DNA of 64,000 bases from Qipengyuania flava (GTDB taxonomy: Bacteria; Pseudomonadota; Alphaproteobacteria; Sphingomonadales; Sphingomonadaceae), in contig NZ_CP080410.1 in assembly GCF_019448255.1 (NCBI RefSeq), positions 2,788,279 through 2,852,278 of the forward strand. Reading direction: 5' to 3'. Position 1 is the stretch's first letter. Every line of letters begins with the position of its first letter. Positions 28,189 to 37,205 of the stretch are shown here, piece by piece. Below the pieces are notes generated by a model. It did not search any database, had not been told where the DNA came from, and saw nothing but the letters and a program-made list of their open reading frames with translations. Position numbers and translations under genes: made by a program.

Positions 28189-28890
28189 ATGAGCGCATTT
28201 AAGGAAGGCGATCCGACCACTCTCAACCGGCTTTACGGTCGCAGCCAGGGCAAACCCCTGCGCGCGGCCCAGCAGGAGCTGGTCGACAAGTTGCTGCCGC
28301 AGATCGCCGTGCCCGCCGAATGTCCGGTCACGTCCGAGGCCCTGTTCGGCTTTGAGCGCCCGCTGCATTTCGAGATCGGCTTCGGCGGCGGCGAGCATAT
28401 GGCCGAGCGCGCGGACCTCTTGCCCGATCACGGCTTCATCGGGGCCGAGCCCTTCGTCAACGGCGTTGCCCAGGCGCTGACCCATGTGCGCGACCGCACG
28501 CTTGCCAATGTCCGCATCCACCATGGCGACGCGCTCGAAGTGCTGCGCCGCGTGCCCGATGGCGGGCTGACCATGCTCTACCTGCTGCACCCCGATCCCT
28601 GGCCGAAGAACAAGCACGCCAAGCGCCGCATGATGAACGATGGCCCGGTGCAGATGTTTGCCGACAAGATCAAACCGGGCGGCGAATTCCGCTTCGGCAC
28701 CGACCACCCGGTCTACCTGCGCCACGCGCTGATGGTCATGCGCCGCTTTACCGATCAGTTCGAATGGGTCGTGGACGGGCCTGCAAGCTGGCAGAACCGC
28801 CCTTCGGGCTGGCCCGAAACGCGCTACGAGCACAAGGCGCGCACCGTCTATGGTCACGAGGTCTGGTACTTCCGCTTCCGCCGGAAATAG
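28189..28890 (+). CDS. trmB: tRNA (guanine-N7-)-methyltransferase
   Basis: A 233-residue SAM enzyme that forms m7G46 in tRNA. It shows the SAM-binding EIGFGGGEHMAERA, NVRIHHGDALEVL, the family signature LLHPDPWPKNKHAKRR and a C-terminal TRYEHKARTVYGHEVWYFRF. ATG 28189 gives the normal length; the frame extends upstream only as a shadow of the TauE gene. Confidence 0.96.
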   Translation: MSAFKEGDPTTLNRLYGRSQGKPLRAAQQELVDKLLPQIAVPAECPVTSEALFGFERPLHFEIGFGGGEHMAERADLLPDHGFIGAEPFVNGVAQALTHVRDRTLANVRIHHGDALEVLRRVPDGGLTMLYLLHPDPWPKNKHAKRRMMNDGPVQMFADKIKPGGEFRFGTDHPVYLRHALMVMRRFTDQFEWVVDGPASWQNRPSGWPETRYEHKARTVYGHEVWYFRFRRK

Positions 28891-28947
28891 GCGGGAACCC
28901 TCGCCGTCCTCATGCGCTAGCCCAACACGCAGTGGGAGCAGAACGGC

Positions 28948-29619
28948 ATGAGCGGCAAATCCATCTTCATCGTCGGCGCATCGCGCGGCATCGGGCTAGG
29001 CCTTGCGCGCGAGTTCCTGTCCCGCGGCTGGTCGGTCATCGCCAGCGAGCGGAGCCCGAGCGAGGAGCTCCATGCCCTGGCAGGCGAAGGCCTGCGTATC
29101 GTGACTGCCGATGTGACCGTTCCGGAAAGCTATGACAGCCTGGACCTGGGCCTTGGCTCGCTCGACTGCCTCTTCATCAACGCCGGTATTTCCGGCGCCA
29201 AGCACCAGTCGAGCGAACAGGCTACGAACGACGAAGTGGCCGAGGTGATGATGACCAACGCCTTCGGCCCGGCCCGCGCGGCCAAGCGCCTCCTGCCTTC
29301 GGTCCGGGATGGCGGCACGCTCGCCTTCATGACCTCGCAGCTGGGCTCGATCGCCAACAACACCGGCGGGTTCGAACTGTACCGTGCAAGCAAGGCGGCG
29401 CTCAACATGCTGGCCAAGGGCATTGCCGAGCAGAACGCGGGCCCGCGCGGGATCGGAACGCTCGCGCTGCATCCGGGCTGGGTCCAGACCGACATGGGCG
29501 GTCCCAACGCAACGCTCACGGTCGATGAAAGCGTGACCGGCCTTGCCGATGTGGTCGAAGGCGCCAGCGGCAAGGGCTTTCGCTACACCGACTATGCCGG
29601 CGAGGACCTGCCGCTTTAG
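28948..29619 (+). CDS. short-chain dehydrogenase/reductase (SDR)
   Basis: A 223-residue NAD(P)-dependent oxidoreductase. The dinucleotide-binding GASRGIGLGLAREF, the NAGIS motif, the catalytic YRASKAALNML (Tyr and Lys) and the HPGWVQTDMGG segment are present. It resembles the C-factor/CsgA-like short SDR subgroup. The substrate is unknown. It ends in a convergent overlap: its stop codon shares bases with the stop of the class V aminotransferase-like gene (29616-29619). Confidence 0.9.
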   Translation: MSGKSIFIVGASRGIGLGLAREFLSRGWSVIASERSPSEELHALAGEGLRIVTADVTVPESYDSLDLGLGSLDCLFINAGISGAKHQSSEQATNDEVAEVMMTNAFGPARAAKRLLPSVRDGGTLAFMTSQLGSIANNTGGFELYRASKAALNMLAKGIAEQNAGPRGIGTLALHPGWVQTDMGGPNATLTVDESVTGLADVVEGASGKGFRYTDYAGEDLPL

Positions 29620-30764
29620 GCGAGGCAAGATCCGAGGGTCGCGATCAGCGCCTCGGTATCGGCATCGGTGTTGTAGAGATGCGGGGTCACACGCAGTGAG
29701 CTGCCCCGCAGCGACACATGCACCTGGGCCTCGGCCAGCCGCTCGGTCAGGCCTTCCGGCACGCCTTCGGGGAACTCCAGCGCCAGGAAATGCGGCGCGC
29801 GGGTGCCGATCGGGGCGCTTGTCAGGCCCAGGCCGGCCGCCGCATCGGCAATCGCCTGCGTGCGGGCCGCCAGGGTCTCCGAAATCGCATCGACGCCGAA
29901 TTCCAGCAGGAAAGCGCAGGCCGCGCGCGCGCCCATGAGCAGCGGAGGGTTGGACTTCTCGCCCATGTCGAACCGCCGCGCGCCCGGCTGGAAATCCTCG
30001 CGATAGTCGACCAGCCGGGCGAAATCCTCCGAACCCGCGCGGTTGATCCAGTTGTGCTCCAGCGGCGTACCGCCATGGTGCCTGGGATCGACGTAGAGCA
30101 TGCCGATCCCATAGGGCCCCATCATCCACTTGTAGCAGGCAGCCACGGCGAAATCGGGCTGCACCGCGGCGAAATCCAGCGGTGCTGCGCCGAGCGACTG
30201 GGTGAGGTCGAGTACCAGCGCCGCCCCCACCGCGCGGCATCGCTCGCCAACCGCGACAAGGTCGACGACGCGCCCGTCGGCCCAGTGATTGTGGGGCAGC
30301 GCGGCGATAGCTGTGCGTTCGTCGATCGCCTCCAGCACCGCCCCGGTCCAGTCGTCCTGGCTGGGGCGCTTGACCGCCACCACCTCGCCGCCTTTGCGCG
30401 CGGCAAGCTCGCGCCAGGCGTAGACGTTGGACGGGAACTGGTCGGCCAGAGTGACGATCCGCTGCCCGCGTTCCAGCGGCAGGTTCGCTGCTGCGGTCGC
30501 TAGCGCGTAGCTAACCGAAGGAACGATCGCGACGCATTCTGCCGAAACCCCGGCCACCTCGGAGGCGGCGCTGCGGAAGTCCTCGGAAACCGTGAAGAAG
30601 TCCGCCGGGCGAAAGTTCCACGGATGCTCCTTGAGCCGTGCGCCCTCCACCATCGCAGCGCTCACGGTGTCCGCCAACGGCGCCATATAGGCGCAGTTGA
30701 GGTAATGCACCGGCTCCGGAATGGCGAAGCGATGGGCCTGCGAGGCGATCACGGCGTCAGCCAA
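29616..30764 (-). CDS. class V aminotransferase-fold PLP enzyme
   Basis: A 382-residue PLP enzyme of the class V (cysteine desulfurase/kynureninase-like) group. The N-terminal VHYLNCAYMAPLADTV, the ALVLDLTQSLGAAPLD segment (PLP-binding Asp) and the lysine motif AACYKWMMGPYGIGMLYV are visible. The reaction is not clear; candidates are desulfurase- or epimerase-like activities. Its ATG overlaps the last eight bases of maeB, so it is likely made from the same message. Its sequence does not look like the canonical kynureninase encoded at 41063. Confidence 0.86.
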   Translation of the reverse strand: MADAVIASQAHRFAIPEPVHYLNCAYMAPLADTVSAAMVEGARLKEHPWNFRPADFFTVSEDFRSAASEVAGVSAECVAIVPSVSYALATAAANLPLERGQRIVTLADQFPSNVYAWRELAARKGGEVVAVKRPSQDDWTGAVLEAIDERTAIAALPHNHWADGRVVDLVAVGERCRAVGAALVLDLTQSLGAAPLDFAAVQPDFAVAACYKWMMGPYGIGMLYVDPRHHGGTPLEHNWINRAGSEDFARLVDYREDFQPGARRFDMGEKSNPPLLMGARAACAFLLEFGVDAISETLAARTQAIADAAAGLGLTSAPIGTRAPHFLALEFPEGVPEGLTERLAEAQVHVSLRGSSLRVTPHLYNTDADTEALIATLGSCLA

Positions 30765-33015
30765 CCACTCCGGCGCTCGCCAGCACGGCCAGCGTCAGCA
30801 CGTCGGGCGCAATCGCCGTCATCGGGGCGATCTGGACCGGCTTTTCCATCCCGATCATCATCGGGCCGACCATGGTTTCGCCGGCCAGTTCGCGCAGCAG
30901 CTTTGCCGAGAGGTTCGCCGATTGCAGGCCGGGCATGACGAGCACGTTCGCCGGGCCCGAGAGACGGCTGAAGGGATAGAGCTTCGCCACCGTGGGGTTG
31001 AGCGCTACGTCGGGTGCCATCTCGCCTTCGTACTCGAAACCCGGATCCTCGGCGTCGAGGATGGCGACCGCCTCGCGGATGTTGTCGAGCCACTGGCCCG
31101 ACGGGTTGCCGAAGGTCGAATAGGACAGGAAGGCAACGCGCGGTTCGTGCCCCATGCGGCGCGCGACGGCGGCGGTTTCCTTCGCGATATGCGCGAGCTC
31201 TTCGGCACTCGGCCGTTCATTGATCGTGGTATCGGCGAGGAACACGGTGTTGTTCTTGCCGATCATCATGTGGATGCCGAACGGTACCGCACCGGGCTTG
31301 GGATCGAGCACCCGGCCCACTTCGCGCGCGGTCTGCGCAAAGGTGCGGGTAAGGCCCGAAATCATGCCGTCGCCATGGCCAAGCGCGACCAGCAGCGCGG
31401 CAAAGACGTTGCGCTCCTGGTTGACCATGCGACCGATGTCACGCTCGGTATAGCCGCGGCGCTGGAGGCGTTCGTAGAGGAACTCGACCATGGCCGGCAC
31501 CTTGTCCGACACGTTCGAGTTCTCGATGATCCAGTCGTCGGGATCGTCCACCGCCAGCTCGACCAGCTTCTCGCGCACCTTCTCGGTACGTCCGACAAGG
31601 ATCGGCGTGCCGTAGCCGAAATCGCGGAACTGGATCGCGGCGCGCAGGGCCACATCCTCTTCCGCTTCGGCAAAGACCATGCGCTTGGGATTGGCCTTGG
31701 CCTGCTCGTAGATGTTCGTGAGAGCGGCGGTGGTGGGATTGAGGCGCGATTTGAGCGCGTGGATGTATTCGTCGAAATCGGCGATCGGGGCCTGTGCGAC
31801 GCCGGTCTCCATCGCGGCCTTGGCGACCGCGCTGGACACCACTTCCATCAGTCGCGGATCAAAGGGCGCGGGGATGATGTATTCCTCGCCGAACTGGTGC
31901 GTCACGCCGTAAGCGGCCGCCACTTCCTCGGGCACGCGTTCGCGGGCAAGTTCGGCAATGGCGCGCGCGGCGGCGATCTTCATCTCTTCGTTGATCGCGG
32001 TCGCCTGCACATCCAGCGCCCCGCGGAAGATGAAGGGGAAGCCAAGCACGTTGTTGACTTGGTTGGGATAGTCGCTGCGCCCGGTGGCGATAATCGCGTC
32101 AGGGCGCACGGCCTTGGCGTCTTCCGGCATGATTTCCGGGACCGGGTTGGCCATGGCGAAGATGATCGGCTTGTCGGCCATCTTGGCGACCCATTCGGGC
32201 TTGAGCGCGCCGGCGGCCGAAAGACCTAGGAAGATGTCCGCGCCTTCCAGCGCCTCTTCCAGGTTGGCGGCCTTGGTATCGACCGCGTGGGCGCTCTTCC
32301 ACTGGTCCACATTGTCGCGGCCGGGCGTGATCGGACCCGAGCGGTCGCACACGATCACGTTTTCGTGCGGGATGCCGATCGCCTTGATCAGCGCGGTGCA
32401 GGCGAGCGCCGATGCGCCCGCGCCGTTCACCACCATCCGGCAATCCTTGAGGTCGCGGCCGGTCAAATGACAGGCGTTGATGAGGCCGGCTGCCGCAATG
32501 ATTGCAGTACCGTGCTGGTCATCGTGCATCACCGGGATGTTCATCTTCTCGCGCAGCGCCTGCTCGATGATGAAGCATTCGGGTGCGGCGATGTCTTCGA
32601 GGTTGATGCCGCCGAAGCTCGGCTCCATCAGCGCAACCGCGTTGATGAAGGCCTCTGGATCCTCCGTGTCGAGCTCGAGGTCGATCGAATCGACGTCGGC
32701 AAAGCGCTTGAACAGCACCGCCTTGCCTTCCATCACCGGCTTCGAGGCCAGCGCGCCAAGGTTGCCGAGGCCGAGAATGGCCGTACCGTTCGAAATCACG
32801 GCCACAAGGTTCGAGCGAGCGGTGTAGCGGGCCGCATCCGCCGGGTTCTCCGCAATCGCTTCCACCGGCGCCGCAACGCCGGGCGAGTAGGCCAGGCTCA
32901 GGTCGCGTTGGCTGGCCATCGGCTTGGAGGCGATGATCTCGATCTTACCGGGACGAATCGTCTCGTGGTAGAACAGCGCCTCGCGAGTGGTGAATGCGGA
33001 TTTTTCGTCGGCCAT
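30757..33015 (-). CDS. maeB: NADP-dependent malic enzyme with phosphotransacetylase-like domain
   Basis: A 752-residue MaeB-type enzyme converting malate to pyruvate plus CO2 and NADPH. The malic domain (about residues 15-420) has LAYSPGVAAPVEAI, MHDDQHGTAIIAAAGLINA and VNGAGASALACTALI for NADP. The C-terminal half is a phosphate acetyltransferase-like domain, catalytically inactive but allosteric in relatives. ATG 33015 is chosen because it opens with MADEKSAFTTREALFYHE and has an AAGGGA site upstream. It is divergent from mutS with a gap of 113 bases. Confidence 0.96.
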   Translation of the reverse strand: MADEKSAFTTREALFYHETIRPGKIEIIASKPMASQRDLSLAYSPGVAAPVEAIAENPADAARYTARSNLVAVISNGTAILGLGNLGALASKPVMEGKAVLFKRFADVDSIDLELDTEDPEAFINAVALMEPSFGGINLEDIAAPECFIIEQALREKMNIPVMHDDQHGTAIIAAAGLINACHLTGRDLKDCRMVVNGAGASALACTALIKAIGIPHENVIVCDRSGPITPGRDNVDQWKSAHAVDTKAANLEEALEGADIFLGLSAAGALKPEWVAKMADKPIIFAMANPVPEIMPEDAKAVRPDAIIATGRSDYPNQVNNVLGFPFIFRGALDVQATAINEEMKIAAARAIAELARERVPEEVAAAYGVTHQFGEEYIIPAPFDPRLMEVVSSAVAKAAMETGVAQAPIADFDEYIHALKSRLNPTTAALTNIYEQAKANPKRMVFAEAEEDVALRAAIQFRDFGYGTPILVGRTEKVREKLVELAVDDPDDWIIENSNVSDKVPAMVEFLYERLQRRGYTERDIGRMVNQERNVFAALLVALGHGDGMISGLTRTFAQTAREVGRVLDPKPGAVPFGIHMMIGKNNTVFLADTTINERPSAEELAHIAKETAAVARRMGHEPRVAFLSYSTFGNPSGQWLDNIREAVAILDAEDPGFEYEGEMAPDVALNPTVAKLYPFSRLSGPANVLVMPGLQSANLSAKLLRELAGETMVGPMMIGMEKPVQIAPMTAIAPDVLTLAVLASAGVVG

Positions 33016-33128
33016 CGGCGTTCCCTTGTCTTTCGCGCCCGCCCCTAAACGGTTGAGGCCGGAAGTCATAGGGGAAAGGGCGCGCGCGCGACTCCCGAAT
33101 CGGCGCGCCGCTCGCTAGGCCCGACACC

Positions 33129-35753
33129 ATGTCGTCCGCGCCAACCCCGATGATGCAGCAATACCTCGGCCTCAAAAGCGAGGCGGGCGATGCGCTGCTG
33201 TTCTACCGCATGGGCGATTTCTTCGAGCTGTTTTTCGAGGACGCCAAGATCGCCAGTCAGGTGCTCGACATCGCGCTCACCACGCGCGGCGAACACGCGG
33301 GCGAGCCCGTGCCCATGTGCGGGGTGCCGGTGCATTCGGCGGAAGGGTATCTCGCGCGCCTCATCAAGGGCGGGTGTCGGGTCGCCATTGCCGAGCAGAC
33401 CGAGACACCGGACGAGGCGAAGGAGCGCGCCAGGCGCGAAGGCACGCCAGTTTCCAAAGCGCTGGTCGCACGCGATATCGTGCGCTTCGTCACCGCCGGT
33501 ACGCTGACCGAGGAAGCGCTGCTCGAACCGCGGCGCGCGAATTTGCTGGTGGCGATCGCGCCCGTGCGCGACGGGATCGGCCTTGCCGCCTGCGACATCT
33601 CGACCGGGCGCATGGAGCTTGAGGAATGCGAGCCGGTGGCGCTCGACGCGGCGCTGGCACGCCTGGGGCCAAGCGAGGTGGTTGCGCCCGAGGACTGGGA
33701 CGCGGCGCCTGCCGAGGTCATCGAGCGCCCGCGCAGCGATTTTCGCAGCGAAGACGGCGAAGCGCGGCTGAAGACGCTCCACGGCCTTGCGACGCTCGAC
33801 GGCCTGGGCAGTTTCTCGCGCCCGATGCTGGCGGCGGCGGCGGGCCTCATCGCCTATCTCGACCACGCAGGGCGCGGCACGCTGCCCTTCCTCCTGCCGC
33901 CGGTTGCACGCGGCAGCGGCGCGCATCTCGCCATGGATGCTGCCACGCGCACCAGCCTTGAGATACTCGAAGCACAGAGCGGCGGGCGCGCGGGCAGCCT
34001 CATCGCCTGTGTCGACCGCTGTTCGACCGGCGCGGGCGCGCGCCAGCTCGCCGAAGACCTTTCCGCTCCGCTGGCCGATCGCAGCGCCATCGAGGCGCGG
34101 CTTGCCAGCGTGCAGCATTTCGTGGCCGATCCGCTGCTGCGCGCAGACCTGCGCGCCATCCTGCGCCAAGCGCCCGACATTGGCCGCGCGCTGGGCCGGC
34201 TCGTGGCTGGTCGCGGAAGTCCGCGCGACCTTGGCCAGATCCGCGACGGCCTTGCTGAAGCGCAGCGTGTTAGGTCCCTGCTCGAGGCGAGCGCCGACAC
34301 GCCCGAGCTGCTCGCCCGCATGGCCGACGCGCTCGGCGGTCATGGTGCTCTGATCGACCATCTCGCGCGCGCCCTCGTTCCCTCGCCCCCGACCGAGAGG
34401 TCGCAAGGCGGCTTCATCGCGGCCGGCTACGACCACGCGCTCGACGCGCTGCGCGAGACAAGCGGCAATGCGCGCAAGGCCATCGCCGCGCTGGAAGCCA
34501 AGTATCGCGAGGAAACGGACACCGCCTCGCTCAAGATCAAGCACAACAAGGTGCTGGGCTATTTCATCGAAGTGCCCGCCAAGCACGGCGACAAGCTGAT
34601 GGCCGCCGACAGCGGGTTTGCCCACCGCCAGACCATGGCAGGCGCCGTGCGGTTCAACTCGGTCGGCCTGCACGAAGAGGCGACCCGCATCGCAGAGGCT
34701 GGCGCGCACGCCCTTGCCGCCGAAGACGGGCATTTCGATGCGCTAGTCGGAGAAGTATCCGCAGCCCGCGAGGCCATAGCCGCCACCGCCGCAGCGCTCG
34801 CCCGGATCGATGTGAGCGCGGGGCTCGCCGAGCGCGCGGTCGAGGGCGACTGGGCGCGGCCCGAAATGGTCGACCAGGCCTGCCTCGAACTGGAAGGGGG
34901 CCGCCATCCGGTAGTCGAACAGGCGCTGGCTAAATCAGGCGAACGCTTTGTCGCCAACGACTGCACGCTCAGCGCAAGCGATCGCCTGTGGCTGATCGGC
35001 GGCCCGAACATGGGCGGTAAGTCGACCTTCCTGCGGCAGAACGCGCTCATCATCCTGCTTGCGCAGGCTGGCAGCTTCGTCCCTGCGGCGCGCGCGCGGA
35101 TCGGCCTTGCCGATCGCCTGTTCAGCCGGGTCGGCGCATCCGATAATCTCGCGCGCGGCAGGTCGACCTTCATGGTCGAGATGGTGGAGACGGCCGCGAT
35201 CCTCAGCCAGGCGACCAAGCGCAGTTTCGTCATCCTCGACGAGGTCGGGCGCGGCACCTCCACCTATGACGGAATGGCGCTGGCCTGGGCCGTCGTGGAA
35301 GTGGTGCACGAACAGCTCCAATGCCGCTGCCTCTTTGCCACCCACTATCACGAGCTTTCGCGGCTTGCCGACACCTGCGGCGCGCTGAGCCTGCACCATG
35401 TCCGGGCGCGCGAATGGAAGGGCGACCTCGTGCTGCTGCACGAGCTGGCGCAGGGCGCGGCCGACCGGAGCTACGGGCTCTCCGTGGCTAAGCTGGCCGG
35501 CGTTCCAGCGCCTGTCATCAAGCGCGCGAAAGCGGTCCTCGAAAAGCTGGAGAAGGGGCGCGAGGCGACCGGCGGCCTTGCCGCGGGACTCGGTGACTTG
35601 CCGCTGTTTTCAGCAACCGCAGAGGCGCCGGACGAAGAGACCGACGAACTGCGCGATGCGGTCGAAGCGCTCGACGTGGACGCGCTCAGTCCCCGGGAAG
35701 CGCTCGAGATTCTATATGAATTCAAGGTAAAGGCGGCCGAAACCAAGGCTTAA
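33129..35753 (+). CDS. mutS: DNA mismatch repair protein MutS
   Basis: An 874-residue mismatch-recognition ATPase. The N-terminal domain has YRMGDFFELFFEDA, which contains the Phe and Glu that contact the mismatch. The lever and clamp domains follow, then the ATPase with Walker A GPNMGGKSTFLRQ, DNLARGRSTFMVEM, Walker B FVILDEVGRGTSTYDGMALAWA and FATHYHEL. Full length and intact. mutL is not in the window. Confidence 0.99.
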   Translation: MSSAPTPMMQQYLGLKSEAGDALLFYRMGDFFELFFEDAKIASQVLDIALTTRGEHAGEPVPMCGVPVHSAEGYLARLIKGGCRVAIAEQTETPDEAKERARREGTPVSKALVARDIVRFVTAGTLTEEALLEPRRANLLVAIAPVRDGIGLAACDISTGRMELEECEPVALDAALARLGPSEVVAPEDWDAAPAEVIERPRSDFRSEDGEARLKTLHGLATLDGLGSFSRPMLAAAAGLIAYLDHAGRGTLPFLLPPVARGSGAHLAMDAATRTSLEILEAQSGGRAGSLIACVDRCSTGAGARQLAEDLSAPLADRSAIEARLASVQHFVADPLLRADLRAILRQAPDIGRALGRLVAGRGSPRDLGQIRDGLAEAQRVRSLLEASADTPELLARMADALGGHGALIDHLARALVPSPPTERSQGGFIAAGYDHALDALRETSGNARKAIAALEAKYREETDTASLKIKHNKVLGYFIEVPAKHGDKLMAADSGFAHRQTMAGAVRFNSVGLHEEATRIAEAGAHALAAEDGHFDALVGEVSAAREAIAATAAALARIDVSAGLAERAVEGDWARPEMVDQACLELEGGRHPVVEQALAKSGERFVANDCTLSASDRLWLIGGPNMGGKSTFLRQNALIILLAQAGSFVPAARARIGLADRLFSRVGASDNLARGRSTFMVEMVETAAILSQATKRSFVILDEVGRGTSTYDGMALAWAVVEVVHEQLQCRCLFATHYHELSRLADTCGALSLHHVRAREWKGDLVLLHELAQGAADRSYGLSVAKLAGVPAPVIKRAKAVLEKLEKGREATGGLAAGLGDLPLFSATAEAPDEETDELRDAVEALDVDALSPREALEILYEFKVKAAETKA

Positions 35754-35778
35754 CGCCCCTGCTGTAAAGTGGCCATCT

Positions 35779-36147
35779 ATGGAAGATGGTCTGTTCACCA
35801 AGCAGGGCAAGAAGCTCCTCATGATCGGGGTGTTCCTCTGGTTCGTCGCCGCGCTCGTCGGCCGCGAAGAGGATCCCGGCGTGATCGCGAACCTTGCCGA
35901 AGACGGCTCGGCGCCCAGCGCTACGGCCGCCGCGCCCATGCCTGTTGTGGCGCAGCCCTCGGCATCGGTGGTTCGCAAGCCGGCCCCGGCACCGCGTCGC
36001 CAGGACCCGGGCCTTTCCAGCTGGTACGCCGAAGCCGACAGCGGCGGCGGCGCAATGGAGCCGACCCCGGTTGCTCCGACTCCGGTCGACAACAGCCACC
36101 TCGTCAACGACGCGCGCCCGATCGCTGCCGCCGCGCCCATCGGCTGA
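35779..36147 (+). CDS. hypothetical single-pass protein with Pro/Ala-rich tail
   Basis: No family recognised. The 122-residue protein starts with a polar stretch and one membrane segment (about residues 12-28, KLLMIGVFLWFVAALVG). A long Pro/Ala/Val-rich, probably disordered periplasmic region follows. It lacks a clear cleavage site, so it is more likely anchored than secreted. It follows mutS by 25 bases and precedes the DUF202 gene by 40. Base composition matches its surroundings. Confidence 0.65.
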   Translation: MEDGLFTKQGKKLLMIGVFLWFVAALVGREEDPGVIANLAEDGSAPSATAAAPMPVVAQPSASVVRKPAPAPRRQDPGLSSWYAEADSGGGAMEPTPVAPTPVDNSHLVNDARPIAAAAPIG

Positions 36148-36187
36148 CCTTCACGGAACGTCCCGGCGGCCCGCCCATTGATCGGGC

Positions 36188-36589
36188 ATGGCGCAAGACG
36201 ACCCTCCCCCGAAAGCCGACAAGTCCACGCAGTGGGCAGAGTTCCGCACGGACCTTGCCGAGGACCGCAACATCATGGCGATGGAGCGGACCTTCGCCGG
36301 GTGGATGCGAACCGCCTTTGCCGCCATCGGTATCGGCCTGGGTTTCCGAGCGCTGTTCGGCGAATGGGACCCGGCCTGGCTGCCGAAGCTCATCGCTACG
36401 GTTTTCATCCTTGGCGGCGGGTGGCTGGCGATCACGGCGGAACGCCGCGCGTGCAAGACGCTCGAGCGGCTCGACACGCATGAATTCGAGGCGATCTCGA
36501 CCCCGAACTTCAAGGTCATGGCCTACGCCATCGCTACCGGCTCGGTAGTCCTGACAGTAGGCCTCTGGATCCTGACGACCGGCGCTTAG
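36188..36589 (+). CDS. DUF202 (YidH-like) membrane protein
   Basis: A 133-residue inner-membrane protein with the DUF202 signature EDRNIMAMERTFAGWMRTAFAAIGIGL and three membrane helices (about residues 42-58, 68-83 and 110-130). DUF202 proteins have no established function. Its stop overlaps the stop of the convergent 36586 gene. Confidence 0.82.
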   Translation: MAQDDPPPKADKSTQWAEFRTDLAEDRNIMAMERTFAGWMRTAFAAIGIGLGFRALFGEWDPAWLPKLIATVFILGGGWLAITAERRACKTLERLDTHEFEAISTPNFKVMAYAIATGSVVLTVGLWILTTGA

Positions 36590-36930
36590 GTGCCGTCACC
36601 GCGCAGCCCGTCGGGCTTGCGCGCCTCGCCGTATTTGTCGACGTTGTCGTCGTGGTTGGGTTCGCCGGTGTACGCGTCCATGTCGATCCGGCCCGAACTT
36701 TCCATGTCACGCATGTGATCGATGGTGTCCTGGGTGGAATCGTTCATCAGGCCGGATGAATTGGGGCCCTTGGTGCTTTCGGTCGGCGAAGCCGTCTCGC
36801 TCGTCACCTGCTGCGCCTGCTCGGCCACTTCCTGGGCCTGGTTGCGGTGATCGTCCTGCTCGTCGTTATGCGTTTCGGGCGCGAGGCCCGCCTGGCGCAT
36901 TTCCTGGCTTTCGGCTTCGGTCGTACTCAT
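36586..36930 (-). CDS. small hydrophilic protein, probably general stress response
   Basis: No named family. The 114-residue protein is very hydrophilic, rich in Glu, Gln, Asp, Ser and Thr (AQEVAEQAQQVTSETASPTES), without Cys or membrane segments, and is likely disordered. The start ATG 36930 is set by a near-perfect AAAGGAG Shine-Dalgarno. A GGAAC-N17-CGTT promoter lies just upstream, as for EcfG-controlled general stress genes. Desiccation- or stress-type protectants often have such composition. The role is inference. Confidence 0.75.
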   Translation of the reverse strand: MSTTEAESQEMRQAGLAPETHNDEQDDHRNQAQEVAEQAQQVTSETASPTESTKGPNSSGLMNDSTQDTIDHMRDMESSGRIDMDAYTGEPNHDDNVDKYGEARKPDGLRGDGT

Positions 36931-36952
36931 CGAATGTCTCCTTTGGGAGATC

Positions 36953-36978
36953 AACGAGGAGCGGGGTGCGAGGGTTCC
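36953..36978 (-). promoter_or_regulatory. EcfG-type general stress promoter
   Basis: On the minus strand GGAAC (36978-36974) is followed after 17 bases by CGTT (36956-36953). The alphaproteobacterial EcfG consensus is GGAAC-N16-17-CGTT. A start near 36946 would leave a leader of about 15 bases carrying only the AAAGGAG site. It abuts palindromic repeat copy 2. Confidence 0.6.
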
Positions 36979-36979
36979 G

Positions 36980-37204
36980 TTTTTTGTGGGGTGCGCCCTC
37001 GACATCCGTCGAAGGCTTGCGGCTGCTCCATCCCGCTCCCGGAGCTTTTGTTGCGTGCGTGAAGCGCATCCGCGCTTCCCTTTGCTGTTCCGTCCCACGC
37101 CCCCTCCCGACCACCCACGGAAGTATGCTCAATGGGTGGTCGGGAGGGGGCGTGGGACGGAACAGCAAGCCCTCGACGGATGTCGAGGGCGCACCCAAAA
37201 AAAC
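36980..37204. repeat. large intergenic palindrome, copy 2 (most complete), with three ATCC/GGAT-loop hairpins
   Basis: The inner arms are 35 bp and perfect: 37083-37117 and 37133-37167, with a 15-base loop (37118-37132). Outer 30 bp arms at 36991-37020 and 37164-37193 match at 29 of 30 positions. Hairpins with ATCC/GGAT loops lie at 36996-37015, 37061-37078 and 37170-37189. The two left-hand ones follow TTTTTGTGG or TTTTGTTG plus GTGCG; the right-hand one carries the same motif inverted (CGCACCCAAAAAA). The element ends within 12 bases of the hbd stop codon. Confidence 0.88.
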
Positions 37205-37205
37205 T

